Below are positions 1 to 9,952 of a stretch of DNA of 64,000 nucleotides, in pieces. Each line of letters begins with the position of its first letter. The stretch's first letter is position 1. The notes beneath the pieces are model-generated. The model worked only from the letters and a program-made list of their open reading frames with translations. It was not told where the DNA came from and made no database searches. Made by a program: the position numbers and the translations under genes. Source of the DNA: Brevibacterium epidermidis NBRC 14811 (GTDB lineage Bacteria; Actinomycetota; Actinomycetes; Actinomycetales; Brevibacteriaceae); contig NZ_BCSJ01000015.1 of assembly GCF_001570805.1 (NCBI RefSeq), positions 1 through 64,000 on the forward strand, given 5' to 3'.

Positions 1-213
1 TGCCCGCGTCGGGGTCCGTGCCCGCGTCGGGGTCCGTGCCCGCATCAGGGTCCGTGCCCGCGTCCGGGTCGGTTCCGGCGTCGGGGTCCGTGCCTGCATC
101 AGGGTCCGTGCCCGCGTCGGGGTCCGTGCCCGCATCAGGGTCGGTTCCAGCGTCCGGGTCGTTCCCTGCATCTGGATCAGTTCCAGCGTCCGGATCGGTT
201 CCCGCATCTGGGT
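1..213. repeat. 18-bp tandem repeat encoding TDPDAG hexapeptides
   Basis: About 11-12 consecutive 18-bp units with plus-strand consensus GTGCCCGCGTCGGGGTCC. Each unit reads as TDPDAG on the minus strand. Units at the window edge are nearly identical and GC-rich; those near 160-210 are diverged (CCAGCGTCCGGATC-like), so the array is homogenised at one end. Acidic Pro/Gly-rich repeats of this sort act as stalks in wall-anchored proteins. Copy number is a minimum because the array leaves the window. Confidence 0.9.
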
Positions 214-2287
214 TAGTAGCTGCGTCTGCAGATGCGTTAGTAGAGGAGTTCGCGGTTGCTGCGGCTTCGGACGCTACTGCTGAATTCGCATCAGAAGCTA
301 CCGAAGCACTTGCGTTCGAATCGTCGTTAGACTCTGCTTCGGGGTCTGCTGCGGCTTGCGCCGCCGCAATAGACGATGCATTGGGGTCGGAGGTCGCATC
401 AGCCGATGCATCTTCTGAGGCATTTTCGTTTGCTGCAGATTGGGCTGCAGCTGTTGCATCCGCATCGGCTGCAGCAGAGGCTGTGGCTGTCTCATCGGCC
501 ATCGCTGCAGCCTGAGCGGCAGCCTGCGCAACTGCATTTTGGTTGTTGTCGGCATTCGCCGATGCCGAGGCAGAAGCAGATGCGTTGGTGTTGGCGTCGC
601 CTGGTGCAGCGTTCTCGGTAGCACGTACGGACGACGAAGCGAGGTTGAGATCGATAGCGTCAGATTGGGGAAGTACCTCGACGCTGACTGCACTGATCGT
701 AAAACCGGGGCCGTTAGTGCCGACAACCTGGCTGGAATCAGGCGGCGATGCTTGAGCAGAAACACCTTCGACAGAATCGTTGGGAAGCGGTGACTGTTCA
801 TTTATGACGATAGTTGCGAGTTTGCTATTGATCGCCGCGAATACTCCACTGAGATCAGTGATGACCGGTTTGACGAGACCCGTAAGGGTAGGTTCGAGAT
901 CTGGGCCGAGAGCGTCTAGAAGTACACCTATATTGCTTGTAAGCTCGTCGAGGAGGTCGAGCGCAAGGTCGTTGGCAAGTTCAGTGACGCTTGTTCCCAA
1001 GACTCCGAGTAGAAGATCCAGCAACAAGCCGACCCCTCCATCTGGAGTAATCGTGAGAGACGGTGCCGAGTCGTCGGTGCCGACCAGTTGCCCGATTGTA
1101 GTATCAACGGCAATCGTGACACCGACTGCCGAAACGGTTGCGACTTTCAAATTAGCTTTGAGGTCGAGAGTGACTTTCGCGTTATTGAAGACCTCTTCCA
1201 AGCCATCGGTCACGCGCGTTGTTACTTGTCCTAGAGCGTCGGATACGGCGTCGACAATATTGTTAATTGTGACGTCGTTGAGTAGTTCAGTGTTGGCCGG
1301 CAGGTCATTGAGGTCATCTGCGCCGGTGGCCTTTTCTACGTCGACAGAGACTGTTCCGTATTGAAGGTCGATCGATACGATCTCGTTTTCGTCGACAAGA
1401 GGCTTATTGATGACCTCGCCCTTCACGCCAGCGAGCGCCTGATTGATTCCGTCGACAGCAATTGTCCCGCTCCGGACGTTAACACCTAAAAGCTTGCCGC
1501 CGATTGATGCGTCGAAATCAAGATCGCTCAATACCCCGCTGGCTGTACCTTCCTCACCGAGTACATCGTGCACGGTGGTTCCGAGGCCGTCGACAGTAGT
1601 ATTGATATCGGTGACGAGACCGCCAAGCAGAGGGCTGGAAAGGTCCAATTTTGCGTCGGCGACGGTGTAACCGGAGGTGTAGTTCTTACTACCGGCGGCC
1701 TGCGCAGTAGACCCGATTGCGCCAAGCTCTATGGAGAGCTGATCGATGATGTCGTCCGTGAGTTCGTCGGCATCAATCTGTTCAAGGAGGCTAGTCAATT
1801 CCAGGCTGGCGTTCCCGCTGGCAGCGGGATTCGAGGGATCAAAATTAAGAGCGCCGTTCTTGTCGACTGCTCCGGTTCCGGCTCTTGCCGAAGTCCGGCC
1901 GGGTGCGTCCGCGTAGGAGTTCAACGCTCCTGCGTTTCCGATTTTCAGTAGACCGTCTTCGCCATCCGAAGAGATGAGGGGAAGCCCTATGTTTGGAAGC
2001 GTGAGTCCGAGTTCTTGGAGCAACGCCAAGTTGAGTGCCTGGTTGTCTGCTGTCTCATCTTTGTCTATCGGGTAGCTTCGGTAAGCAGACGAAACATCGA
2101 GTAGGTCCGCTTCAATGAAGTCGGCATCGATGAGCTGGGCGAATGCTTCTGCATGCTCGTCTGGTTTCACCTTGTCAGCACTTGCCGGTGAAACCGTCAT
2201 CATCGTCAGCCCGATCACCGTGGCTGCGGCAACTGATCCCACAGCAATCTTCCGGCCGGTACCAGGCCGGCCTCTCAGTATTCTCAT
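1..2287 (-). CDS. Secreted choice-of-anchor G-type surface protein, C-terminus cut by window edge
   Basis: An uninterrupted minus-strand frame runs from ATG at 2287 to the left edge (762 codons, no stop seen). The start has a good ribosome site (GGAGAA, a few bases upstream). Residues 1-38 form a signal peptide: basic start (MRILRGRPG), hydrophobic stretch, and an AxA-type cleavage site (SPASA). The next ~500 residues are rich in D, L, T and G and resemble actinobacterial choice-of-anchor G proteins (features such as NLALLQELGL and GALNSYADAPG). An Ala/Ser/Asp-rich stretch follows, then 11-12 TDPDAG hexapeptides running off the edge. The cell-wall or membrane anchor would lie beyond the window. 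GC is visibly lower than in neighbouring genes, with many ATA, TTG, GTA and AAT codons, suggesting transfer or relaxed selection. Probable cell-surface or adhesin role; ligand unknown. The family name comes from recognition, not from a search. Confidence 0.8.
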   Translation of the reverse strand, partial: MRILRGRPGTGRKIAVGSVAAATVIGLTMMTVSPASADKVKPDEHAEAFAQLIDADFIEADLLDVSSAYRSYPIDKDETADNQALNLALLQELGLTLPNIGLPLISSDGEDGLLKIGNAGALNSYADAPGRTSARAGTGAVDKNGALNFDPSNPAASGNASLELTSLLEQIDADELTDDIIDQLSIELGAIGSTAQAAGSKNYTSGYTVADAKLDLSSPLLGGLVTDINTTVDGLGTTVHDVLGEEGTASGVLSDLDFDASIGGKLLGVNVRSGTIAVDGINQALAGVKGEVINKPLVDENEIVSIDLQYGTVSVDVEKATGADDLNDLPANTELLNDVTINNIVDAVSDALGQVTTRVTDGLEEVFNNAKVTLDLKANLKVATVSAVGVTIAVDTTIGQLVGTDDSAPSLTITPDGGVGLLLDLLLGVLGTSVTELANDLALDLLDELTSNIGVLLDALGPDLEPTLTGLVKPVITDLSGVFAAINSKLATIVINEQSPLPNDSVEGVSAQASPPDSSQVVGTNGPGFTISAVSVEVLPQSDAIDLNLASSSVRATENAAPGDANTNASASASASANADNNQNAVAQAAAQAAAMADETATASAAADADATAAAQSAANENASEDASADATSDPNASSIAAAQAAADPEAESNDDSNASASVASDANSAVASEAAATANSSTNASADAATNPDAGTDPDAGTDPDAGNDPDAGTDPDAGTDPDAGTDPDAGTDPDAGTDPDAGTDPDAGTDPDAGTDPDAG

Positions 2288-2817
2288 GGTTCTCCACATC
2301 GTTCGGATCCTGATCAGTCCCAAGCGCAGCCTGGACGGAAACAGGCAGTTTCCTGGCAGATCTCTCACAACATTACGGAGTAATCAAAATGTAATCATCT
2401 GAACACAGATAAAGTTGCATCGTCGTTATAGTTACGCCCAGGTAGATTCAAGGACCCGTTGCAAAGATGCGCCGGGGCGGATCCTCTGTAGCACTCATAA
2501 GAGGAACTTGCAGGTGGCAGGCTTATTGAATTCAGATGAACACAGAGGTCAGAAAAGTGCCACAGTCATAGTTGAGTCATTGAGAAGATCTGAATTGTCA
2601 CGGTTTGAGGCACGGAAACCTCTTCGCGCCGCTGCTCTGTGACCAAGCGGTGACAAGTAAGGGCACAACCTCTAGGGCGTTTACGGGACCGCACCAGACA
2701 CCACAGCTGCGACCTAGCTTCCTCGACTAAGCTGACATCGACGACGGATCGCCCCGCGATCTGAGCACAGAAATCGCGTGATACGCGGTGAACGACACAC
2801 GAAGGAGCATTCGGCGC
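2288..2817. other. 530-bp divergent intergenic region, no gene seen
   Basis: This is the spacer between the leftward surface protein and rightward galE. It is clearly more AT-rich than the rest of the window, especially 2340-2640. Open frames here are short and lack ribosome sites or codon bias. It must hold both divergent promoters, but no single pair of boxes stands out. No hairpin, riboswitch or known operator was recognised. Confidence 0.5.
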
Positions 2818-3797
<980 letters not shown>

Positions 3798-3801
<4 letters not shown>

Positions 3802-4937
3802 CCCACCACATCGTCATCGGCGCCGGCCTCGCCGGAGCCGCGACCGCTTATGCGCTGACCGCCCGCGGCGAAGACGTCACCGTCCTTGAACGGCACACCC
3901 CCGCCAATGACCTCGGCAGCTCCCACGGCTCTGCCCGAATCTTTCGCTACGCCTACCCCGACCGGCTCTACACCGAGCTCGTCGTCCGGTCGCGTGAACT
4001 CTGGACAGAGGTCGAGTCCGCATCCGGCACCGAACTCATTTCGGTCACCGGTGCGGTCGACCACGGCGACGTCCGGCACACCGCCGAACTCACCCGCATC
4101 TTCGAGGGCGTCGGAGTCGATCACGAAGTGCTCGACCCGGCGCAGGCGGCCGAGCGCTGGCCCCAGTTCGCCTTCGACACCGAGGTGCTCTTCCATCCCG
4201 ATGCCGGGGTCATCGATGCCGAAACCACTGTGAGCACCTTCCTCGACCTGGCCGTGGCCACCGGACACGCGCGGGTACTCACCGATTGGACGGTCGCCGA
4301 GGTGGCCCGACGTTCCGAGGGCGGCTTCAGCGTCACCTCGGTGACGGGAGCAGTTGTCGAGGGGGACCGAGTCATCGTTGCCGCCGGCGGATGGCTGCCC
4401 GCCCTCCTCGGCGGTCTTGGGCTTCCGGACGGGTTCCTCTCGGCTCTGCCGCGTTTCGAGGTTCGGCAGGAGCAGGCCTTCCATATGCCCTACCGAGACG
4501 CAGACTCGGACGGGCGGCCGCGCACGCCCTGGCCGACATTCATCCATAAGTCCTCCGAGATCTTCACCTACGGGCTGCCTGGCGGTCGGGATGCCGGATT
4601 CGCCGGACAGAAACTCGCCCAGTTCAACGGCGGTCGTGTGATCGGCTCCGCACTCGACCAGGACGGTCAGATCACCGAAGTGATGCGAGGTCGCATGATC
4701 GACTACGCGAAGCGGCACCTGCCCGGGCTCGTCCCGGAGCCGTACGCGGAGACGACGTGCCTGTTCACGAACACTCCGAACGAGGACTTCGTCATCGACG
4801 AGATCGATGGCCTCGTCATCGTCTCGGCCTGTTCGGGGCACGGGGCGAAGTTCGCGCCGCTGCTCGGTGAGTTCGCCGCCGATTTGGCATTGGGTAGCGG
4901 CGACGTGCCGGACCGTTTCCGGGTGGGCGCTCGGTAG
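3798..4937 (+). CDS. FAD-dependent amine oxidase, monomeric sarcosine oxidase / N-methyltryptophan oxidase-like
   Basis: Flavoenzyme of 379 aa in the DAO superfamily. Residues 5-20 carry the dinucleotide fold (GAGLAG at 8-13). The C-terminal CLFTNTPNEDFVID segment (Cys321) matches the covalent flavin attachment site of monomeric sarcosine oxidases. The following CSGHGAKFAP stretch matches their conserved SGHGFKFxP region. Family reaction: oxidative demethylation of N-methyl amino acids with release of H2O2 and formaldehyde. The nearby fhs gene could absorb one-carbon units, but that link is inferred. GTG 3798 overlaps the galE stop. The exact amine substrate cannot be told from the sequence. 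Confidence 0.85.
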
Positions 4938-5002
4938 GTCTCTGACGGAGGCGTCCTGCTGCGGCGGTGACGGGGACGGTGGCCTCGGCGATAGCAGCCT
5001 GA

Positions 5003-5042
5003 CCACTATAGTGGACATCTGATTTAAGGTGTCACTATAGTG
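5003..5042 (+). promoter_or_regulatory. Twin palindromic operators over the promoter of the XRE-cupin gene
   Basis: CACTATAGTG occurs twice, at 5004-5013 (extended to CCACTATAGTGG, 5003-5014) and 5033-5042, 29 bp centre to centre, roughly three helical turns. A promoter can be read through them: TGGACA at 5012-5017, an 18-base spacer and TATAGT at 5036-5041, seven bases before ATG 5049. One palindrome therefore abuts the -35 and the other covers the -10. The arrangement fits cooperative autorepression by the adjacent regulator; that is inference. Confidence 0.75.
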
Positions 5043-5048
5043 GACAAT

Positions 5049-5633
5049 ATGACCTATTCATCCGTCGACCCCGCAGTCATCGGGGAGCGCATCAAGGACC
5101 GGCGAGTCGAGCGCGGGCTCTCCGTCAATGGCCTTGCTCAGGCGAGCGGGGTGAGTCGCAGCATGATCTCCGAGGTCGAACGCGGCGGTCGGACGCCGAC
5201 CATCGTCACCCTCGACCGCCTCGCAGGCGCCTTGGGCACGACGAGTGCACGATTGCTTGCCGTCGAAGCCTCCGGAGAGATCGCCCGCCAGCGGCACAGT
5301 GAGCAGACCGTGATCGGCGAGGACGGCTGGCACCGTCGTGTCCTCAACCCGGTGTTGCCAGGCCTCGATTTCGAGTTCATGCGCGTCGAGATCGAACCGC
5401 ACACCGATGCCGGTGCCTACCCGCCGCACGGATCCGGCAGTCGCGAATACATTGCCGTCGAGACCGGTGAGCTCACCCTTGTCCTCGACGGAAATGAGCA
5501 GAGGCTCGGTGCCGGAGACAGCATCTACTTCCCAGGGACGATGCACCACGAATTCCGCAACGAAACAGACGAGACCTGCCTGTATTACCTCGTCATGGAC
5601 ATGGGCAGCCACGGGAACGGAGACGAGCAGTGA
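5049..5633 (+). CDS. XRE-family regulator with C-terminal cupin domain
   Basis: Protein of 194 aa. Residues ~10-65 form an HTH_3 domain (IKDRRVERGLSVNGLAQASG, then SRSMISEVERGGRTPT). Residues ~110-185 form a cupin_2 domain (PPHGSGSREYI and GDSIYFPGTMHHEFRN). This architecture is typical of PuuR/SutR-like repressors that sense small amines, amino acids or sulfur compounds through the cupin. ATG 5049 is preferred: GTG 5040 lies inside the operator, and the -10 box ends seven bases before 5049, suggesting a leaderless mRNA. The stop overlaps the GTG of the PLP decarboxylase, so regulator and enzyme form one unit. It probably controls itself and the decarboxylase, perhaps also the upstream amine oxidase. 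Confidence 0.87.
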   Translation: MTYSSVDPAVIGERIKDRRVERGLSVNGLAQASGVSRSMISEVERGGRTPTIVTLDRLAGALGTTSARLLAVEASGEIARQRHSEQTVIGEDGWHRRVLNPVLPGLDFEFMRVEIEPHTDAGAYPPHGSGSREYIAVETGELTLVLDGNEQRLGAGDSIYFPGTMHHEFRNETDETCLYYLVMDMGSHGNGDEQ

Positions 5634-7080
5634 ACCCCGCAGAACCCGGCTGGACCTGGAACGATGCTCGCCTCCGCGCCACCTTCGACGAGGCCTCTCG
5701 CATCGCGGCGAACATCTTCGACGACGCAGCGAACGGGCCCGTCACACGAGTGCTTCCCGAGTCCGCGCTCACCGAATTCGCCACGGAATCCGCCCCGAGG
5801 ATGGCCGCAGCGAGGGTGAAGTCCTGGCCGCCGTGCGCCAGCGCATCACCCCGTACCCTTTCGGAAACGGCAGCCCCCGATTCCTCGCGTGGGTGAACTC
5901 GGCACCCCACCCGATCGGTGTCGCGTCCTCCCTCATCGCCGCGGCCCTGGACCCGAGCGTCGCCGGAGGGCGCCACGCCGCGGTCCACGTCGAGCACGAG
6001 GTCATCCGGTGGTTCCTCGAACTGCTCGGTTGGAGCCGGGCCGAGGGCGCGCACGGACTGCTCACCAGCGGCGGCTCGGCCGCTGCGCTGCTCGGACTGC
6101 AGGCGGCCAGACAGCGTGCCTTCGCCAAAGCGGGTATCGACGTCCGGAAGCAGGGGGTCGGCGCCATTTCCGTGCGTGTCTACGCCACCGCAGAGGCGCA
6201 CTCCTGCGTGACGAAGGCCGTCGAATCGTTGGGTCTCGGCACCGACAGCATCCGTGAGATCCCCGTCGACGAGGCGGCCCGGATGGACTGTGTGGCGCTG
6301 TGCGAGATGATCGCCTCCGACCTCGCCGCCGGCCATGTGCCTCTGGCCGTGGTCGCCAGTGCCGGCACCGTCAACACCGGGGCCATCGATCCCCTCGGCG
6401 AGATCGCCGACATCTGTGCCGAGGCCGGTGTCTGGCTCCACGTCGACGGGGCCTACGGTGGGCCGGCCGTCATGCTGCTTGACGACCTGGTCGAGGCGCG
6501 TGAAGGTCTGGCACGGGCCGACAGCGTCGGCATCGACGCCCACAAATGGCTGTACTCCCCGGTCGATGTCGGCATGGTTCTCTACCGTGACGGCCGGGCC
6601 GTACGCGAGACATTCAGCCTGGTGCCGAGCTATCTGCGCTCGGAGCCGACCCCGGACGAACCGGTGTGGTTCTCCGAATACGGCCTCGAGCAGACGAGGT
6701 CGTTCCGAGCACTCAAGGTCTGGACGCAGATCATGCACCTCGGGTGGAACGGCTACCGGGAACTCATCGCCCGCGACATCGCCGTCGCCGATCACCTCGC
6801 CGCTCGACTCGACGAAGCAACGGACTTCGAAATCGTCGCCACCGGACTCTCGGTCGTGTGCTTCCGCCACCGCCCAGATGGCGTCGCCGAGGAAGACCTC
6901 GATGCCCATCAGTCCCGGCTGGCCACTAGCCTGCAGACCGAAGGGGACGCATTCCTCGCCCCGTCTGCGGTGAACGGTCGGACGGTGCTGCGGGCCTGCA
7001 TCGTCAACCCGGGAACGACGACCGGCGATATCGACGAAGTCATCGAGATCATCCGCCGGGCCGGTGATTCCTCGGCTTGA
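5630..7080 (+). pseudogene. PLP-dependent group II decarboxylase interrupted by a frameshift
   Basis: Two frames together encode one aspartate/aromatic-type decarboxylase. The N-terminus starts at GTG 5630 (MNPAEPGWTWNDARLRATF) in one frame. The body (from about EGEVLAAVRQRITPYPFGNG at ~5811 through the stop at 7080) is in the frame one base back. The switch lies between about 5762 and 5800 and equals loss of one base. The body keeps TSGGSAA, HVDGAYGG and DAHKW, whose Lys codon (6544-6546) is the PLP Schiff-base residue. Family enzymes decarboxylate amino acids such as aspartate, glutamate or aromatic amino acids. If the shift is real the gene is dead or needs recoding; a sequencing error is also possible. 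No classic slippery heptamer was seen. Start overlaps the regulator stop. Confidence 0.8.
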
Positions 7081-7113
7081 TGGGAAGTCGGGGCGAGCTG
7101 GGACGGAGGGCCA

Positions 7114-7124
7114 CCTCGGCGAGG
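7114..7124 (+). repeat. Copy of the CCTCGGCGAGG palindrome in the spacer before fhs
   Basis: Exact 11-bp copy (CCTCG, central G, CGAGG) in the 136-bp gap between the decarboxylase stop and fhs. The flanks do not form a longer hairpin. A near copy (CCTCGGCGA) lies at 4983-4991 in the previous intergenic region. It belongs to the window-wide family described in the findings. Confidence 0.8.
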
Positions 7125-7216
7125 GAAAGCTTCGGTGTACGGGACTCGGCGGACATTGAGCAGAATCTCGGGGCGGCGGTGGTCACAAAACGGACCATAA
7201 GCGGCATGATGGCCTT

Positions 7217-8923
7217 ATGACCACTGATATGGATATTGCGCTCAGCGCCGAGCTCGATCCGATCGTCGACATCGCCGCCGGACTCGGTCTCGAATCGAAG
7301 GACATCATCCCCCACGGCTGGACGAAGGCCAAGGTCCCCATCGACGTCCTCGACCAGGCTTCGGCCGGCGCCGAGGATGGACGACTCATCCTCGTCACCG
7401 CCATGAGCCCGACCCCGGCGGGGGAGGGAAAGACGACGACGAGCATCGGCCTGGCCGACGGGCTCAACGAACTCGCCCGATCGAAACCCGAGGTCGGCCG
7501 GGCCGTACTCGCCCTGCGGGAGCCGAGCATGGGGCCGGTCTTCGGGATGAAGGGCGGAGCGGCCGGCGGCGGATATGCGCAGGTCGTGCCGATGGAGGAC
7601 ATCAACCTCCACTTCACCGGCGACTTCGCGGCCATCGCGGCGGCGAACAACCTCGCCGCGACCATGCTCGATAACCACATCCACTTCGGCAACGAGCTCG
7701 ACGTCGACCCACGGCGGATCCACATCCGTCGCGTCGTCGACCTCAACGATCGTGCGCTGCGCGGGGTCGTCGTCGGACTCGGCGGAATCAACGGGGGAGT
7801 GCCCCGCGAGGACGCCTTCGACATCGTCGTCGCCAGCGAGGTCATGGCCGTGTTCTGCCTGTCCACCTCGTTGGCCGATCTCAAGGAACGGCTGGGACGG
7901 ATCGTGCTCGCGCACAGCCGTGGGCGCGAACCGATCACCGTTGCCGATATTGGGGCTGCCGGGGCGATGACCGCGCTGCTGCGCAATGCTCTGGCCCCGA
8001 ACCTCGTGCAGACGCTCGAGCACTCCCCGGCATTCATCCATGGTGGACCTTTCGCGAACATCGCGCACGGGTGCAACAGCCTGCTCGCCACGAAGGCCGG
8101 GCTGGCCCTGGGAGACTGGGTCGTCACCGAGGCTGGATTCGGTGCGGACCTCGGCGCCGAGAAGTTCCTCGACATCAAGTGCCGGACAGCGGGCATCTGG
8201 CCCTCGGCCGTGGTCGTCGTCGCGACCCTGCGGGCCCTGAAGTACCACGGGGGAGTCGACGTGAAGGATGTGAACTCGGCTGATGTTGGTGCGGTGCTGG
8301 AGGGCATGAGCAACCTCGAGCTGCACTGCCGGAACCTGCGCGAGATCTACGGACTGACGCCCGTCGTGTGCTTCAACCGGTTCCCCACGGACACCGACGA
8401 GGAGATGGCCGCGGCGATCAACCACCTGGATGGTCTTGGGGTTGCGGCTGTGGAGTCCACGCACTGGGCCGACGGCGGCAAGGGTGCTTTGGCACTGGCG
8501 GAGGCGGTTGTCGAGGCTGCGGGCGGGGCACCGGAGGATCCGGCCGCCTCGGCGAGGTATTCGTACGAGCTTGGGGCGCCTCTGGAGGAGAAGATCCGGA
8601 CCATCGCGCAGCGGATCTACCAGGCAGCCGATATTGACCTGCCGGCCAAGGTGAAGCGGAAGCTGCGTCAGTTCACGGACGAAGGATACGGCGATGCGCC
8701 AGTGTGCGTCGCGAAGACCCAGTACTCGCTGTCGACGGACGCCAGCCTGCGCGGGGCGCCGACCGATCACATCATTGAGATCAAGGACGTGCGGCTGTCG
8801 GCCGGTGCCGGGTTCATCGTCGTCATCGCCGGCGACATCATGACGATGCCGGGCCTGCCGCGCGAACCCTCGGCGCTGAAGATCGACGTCACCGACGACG
8901 GCAACATCACCGGCCTCTTCTGA
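7217..8923 (+). CDS. fhs: Formate-tetrahydrofolate ligase
   Basis: ATP-dependent synthesis of 10-formyl-THF from formate and THF, feeding purine and fMet synthesis. The 568-aa length is typical. The nucleotide loop TPAGEGKT is at residues 66-73, followed by downstream family signatures (LREPSMGPVFGMKGGAAGGG, GGPFANIAHGCNS). The C-terminus GDIMTMPGLPREPSA is also typical. The ribosome site before ATG 7217 is weak; an in-frame ATG lies four codons on. The gene stands alone on the plus strand and ends in a terminator cassette shared with bla and metQ. An exact CCTCGGCGAGG copy is inside the coding sequence at 8547-8557. By pathway it could use formate from oxidation of the formaldehyde released by the upstream amine oxidase; that link is speculative. 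Confidence 0.96.
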   Translation: MTTDMDIALSAELDPIVDIAAGLGLESKDIIPHGWTKAKVPIDVLDQASAGAEDGRLILVTAMSPTPAGEGKTTTSIGLADGLNELARSKPEVGRAVLALREPSMGPVFGMKGGAAGGGYAQVVPMEDINLHFTGDFAAIAAANNLAATMLDNHIHFGNELDVDPRRIHIRRVVDLNDRALRGVVVGLGGINGGVPREDAFDIVVASEVMAVFCLSTSLADLKERLGRIVLAHSRGREPITVADIGAAGAMTALLRNALAPNLVQTLEHSPAFIHGGPFANIAHGCNSLLATKAGLALGDWVVTEAGFGADLGAEKFLDIKCRTAGIWPSAVVVVATLRALKYHGGVDVKDVNSADVGAVLEGMSNLELHCRNLREIYGLTPVVCFNRFPTDTDEEMAAAINHLDGLGVAAVESTHWADGGKGALALAEAVVEAAGGAPEDPAASARYSYELGAPLEEKIRTIAQRIYQAADIDLPAKVKRKLRQFTDEGYGDAPVCVAKTQYSLSTDASLRGAPTDHIIEIKDVRLSAGAGFIVVIAGDIMTMPGLPREPSALKIDVTDDGNITGLF

Positions 8924-8930
8924 CCTCTAA

Positions 8931-8994
8931 TTACTACCCGACGGCGGCTCAGCAACCTGGCGCCAGGTTGCTCAGCCGCCGTCATGTAGCAATA
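8931..8994. terminator. Terminator cassette copy A (after fhs, convergent with proC)
   Basis: Stem GACGGCGGCTCAGCAACCTGG (8940-8960) pairs with 8963-8983 at 20 of 21 positions, two-base loop. On the fhs side it is flanked by AATTACTACC, as in copies B (9884-9927) and C (11046-11089). The inner third of the stem differs from B and C, while the outer GACGGCGG/CCGCCGTC arms and the flank are the same. It sits between convergent fhs and proC, so it can stop transcription from both sides. Confidence 0.85.
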
Positions 8995-8998
8995 GGGG

Positions 8999-9775
8999 TC
9001 AGTCGGATTTCGTGACGCGATCGAAGACGGCGTCGAGAGCTGCTGCGAGAGAGTCGCGGTTGGTCTCATCCATCCACGCGTTATTGAGCATTTCGTTGAG
9101 GCCGCCCGGCGTCTCGTGTGCGGCGACGAGGTCGTCGATGGGGTCGGTGGTCTGGGCGAGGGTGGTGCCGAGACCGACGAACTGGCCGCGGATGAAATGA
9201 TCGGCATCCGCCTGGTCCCAACCGCGATTGACGAGCCATGCAGTGATCGTCTGCAGGAACGCGAAGTGCGCCGACATTGTCGCTGTCACGGCCGAGAGCG
9301 TGGAGAACATCGTCTCATCGGCCGCGGTCACCGATCCGCCGAGGTGGCTCAGCATGTTTTCGACCGCGTCGTTGGCCGGGAACACGGCGGTCACTCCCTT
9401 GCGCTCGCGGACGGCGGGCAGCGGGATGACGCGCACGATCGTAGGGGATTGCGGAAGATGGGTGTCGAGCGTGTCCGTTGAAACGCCGGCGACGGCGCTG
9501 ACCAAGGTCTTCTCTGCAGGGATGTCGAGTTCGTCCAGGACTGCGTCAGTCTGCTGCGGCAGAACTGCGAGGACGATGAGGTCGCTGTGGTCGACGACAT
9601 CCTGATTGCTCTGGCAGGCCGTGGCAGACTCGATGGACTCACTGAGTTTCGCTGCACGGTCGGCATTGCGTGGGGAGAGGAAGATCTGGAGGTCGGCTTT
9701 CGCCTCACTGCCAGCAAGCCCTTCGACTATCGCCGAGGCGATCTCTCCGACTCCGATGAAACCAATGCGTGTCAT
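8999..9775 (-). CDS. proC: Pyrroline-5-carboxylate reductase
   Basis: Last step of proline synthesis: NAD(P)H-dependent reduction of pyrroline-5-carboxylate. The 258-aa protein starts with the Rossmann motif GFIGVGEIAS (residues 5-14). It has the VRVIPLPAVRERKG segment, equivalent to the conserved RxMPNTPxxxxxG region but with LPAV instead of NTP. The helical C-terminal dimerisation domain follows (LSAVTATMSAHFAF). It is somewhat diverged from canonical ProC, so a specialised paralog is possible. Monocistronic: it is converged on by fhs and preceded by copy B of the terminator cassette. The start is preceded by GAGGAGGAGC, a strong ribosome site. Confidence 0.85.
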   Translation of the reverse strand: MTRIGFIGVGEIASAIVEGLAGSEAKADLQIFLSPRNADRAAKLSESIESATACQSNQDVVDHSDLIVLAVLPQQTDAVLDELDIPAEKTLVSAVAGVSTDTLDTHLPQSPTIVRVIPLPAVRERKGVTAVFPANDAVENMLSHLGGSVTAADETMFSTLSAVTATMSAHFAFLQTITAWLVNRGWDQADADHFIRGQFVGLGTTLAQTTDPIDDLVAAHETPGGLNEMLNNAWMDETNRDSLAAALDAVFDRVTKSD

Positions 9776-9883
9776 GTGCTCCTCCTCGAGTGGCTTGTTC
9801 CTGTTCGCATTCTGTCATCGACTCAATGGTCCGGGTGCGCGGACCTCGAAGGGGAGGCGAGCTGACGCGTGTCCAAACAACCC

Positions 9884-9927
9884 GACGGCGGCCCAGATAC
9901 TTCGCGCAAGGTATCTGAGCCGCCGTC
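9884..9927 (-). terminator. Terminator cassette copy B (after bla)
   Basis: Stem GACGGCGGCCCAGATAC (9884-9900) pairs with 9911-9927 with one mismatch, loop TTCGCGCAAG. Read in the direction of bla, it begins AATTACTACCTGACGGCGG and ends CGTCGGGTTGTTTGG, so the hairpin is followed by a T-rich tail as in an intrinsic terminator. Orientation relative to the upstream gene is the same as in copies A and C. Confidence 0.85.
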
Positions 9928-9952
9928 AGGTAGTAATTCGAGCGGGTCGGCT

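Noticed and set aside
1..213. CRISPR array
   Set aside because: The 18-bp units are directly adjacent without spacers and are in-frame codons of a surface protein.
18..515. Plus-strand 165-aa VPASGS repeat protein
   Set aside because: It is the complement of the TDPDAG repeat in the minus-strand surface protein; the minus frame has a signal peptide, ribosome site and 762 open codons.
5762..5800. Programmed frameshift signal in the decarboxylase
   Set aside because: No slippery heptamer or following pseudoknot was evident, so mutation or sequencing error is the simpler reading.
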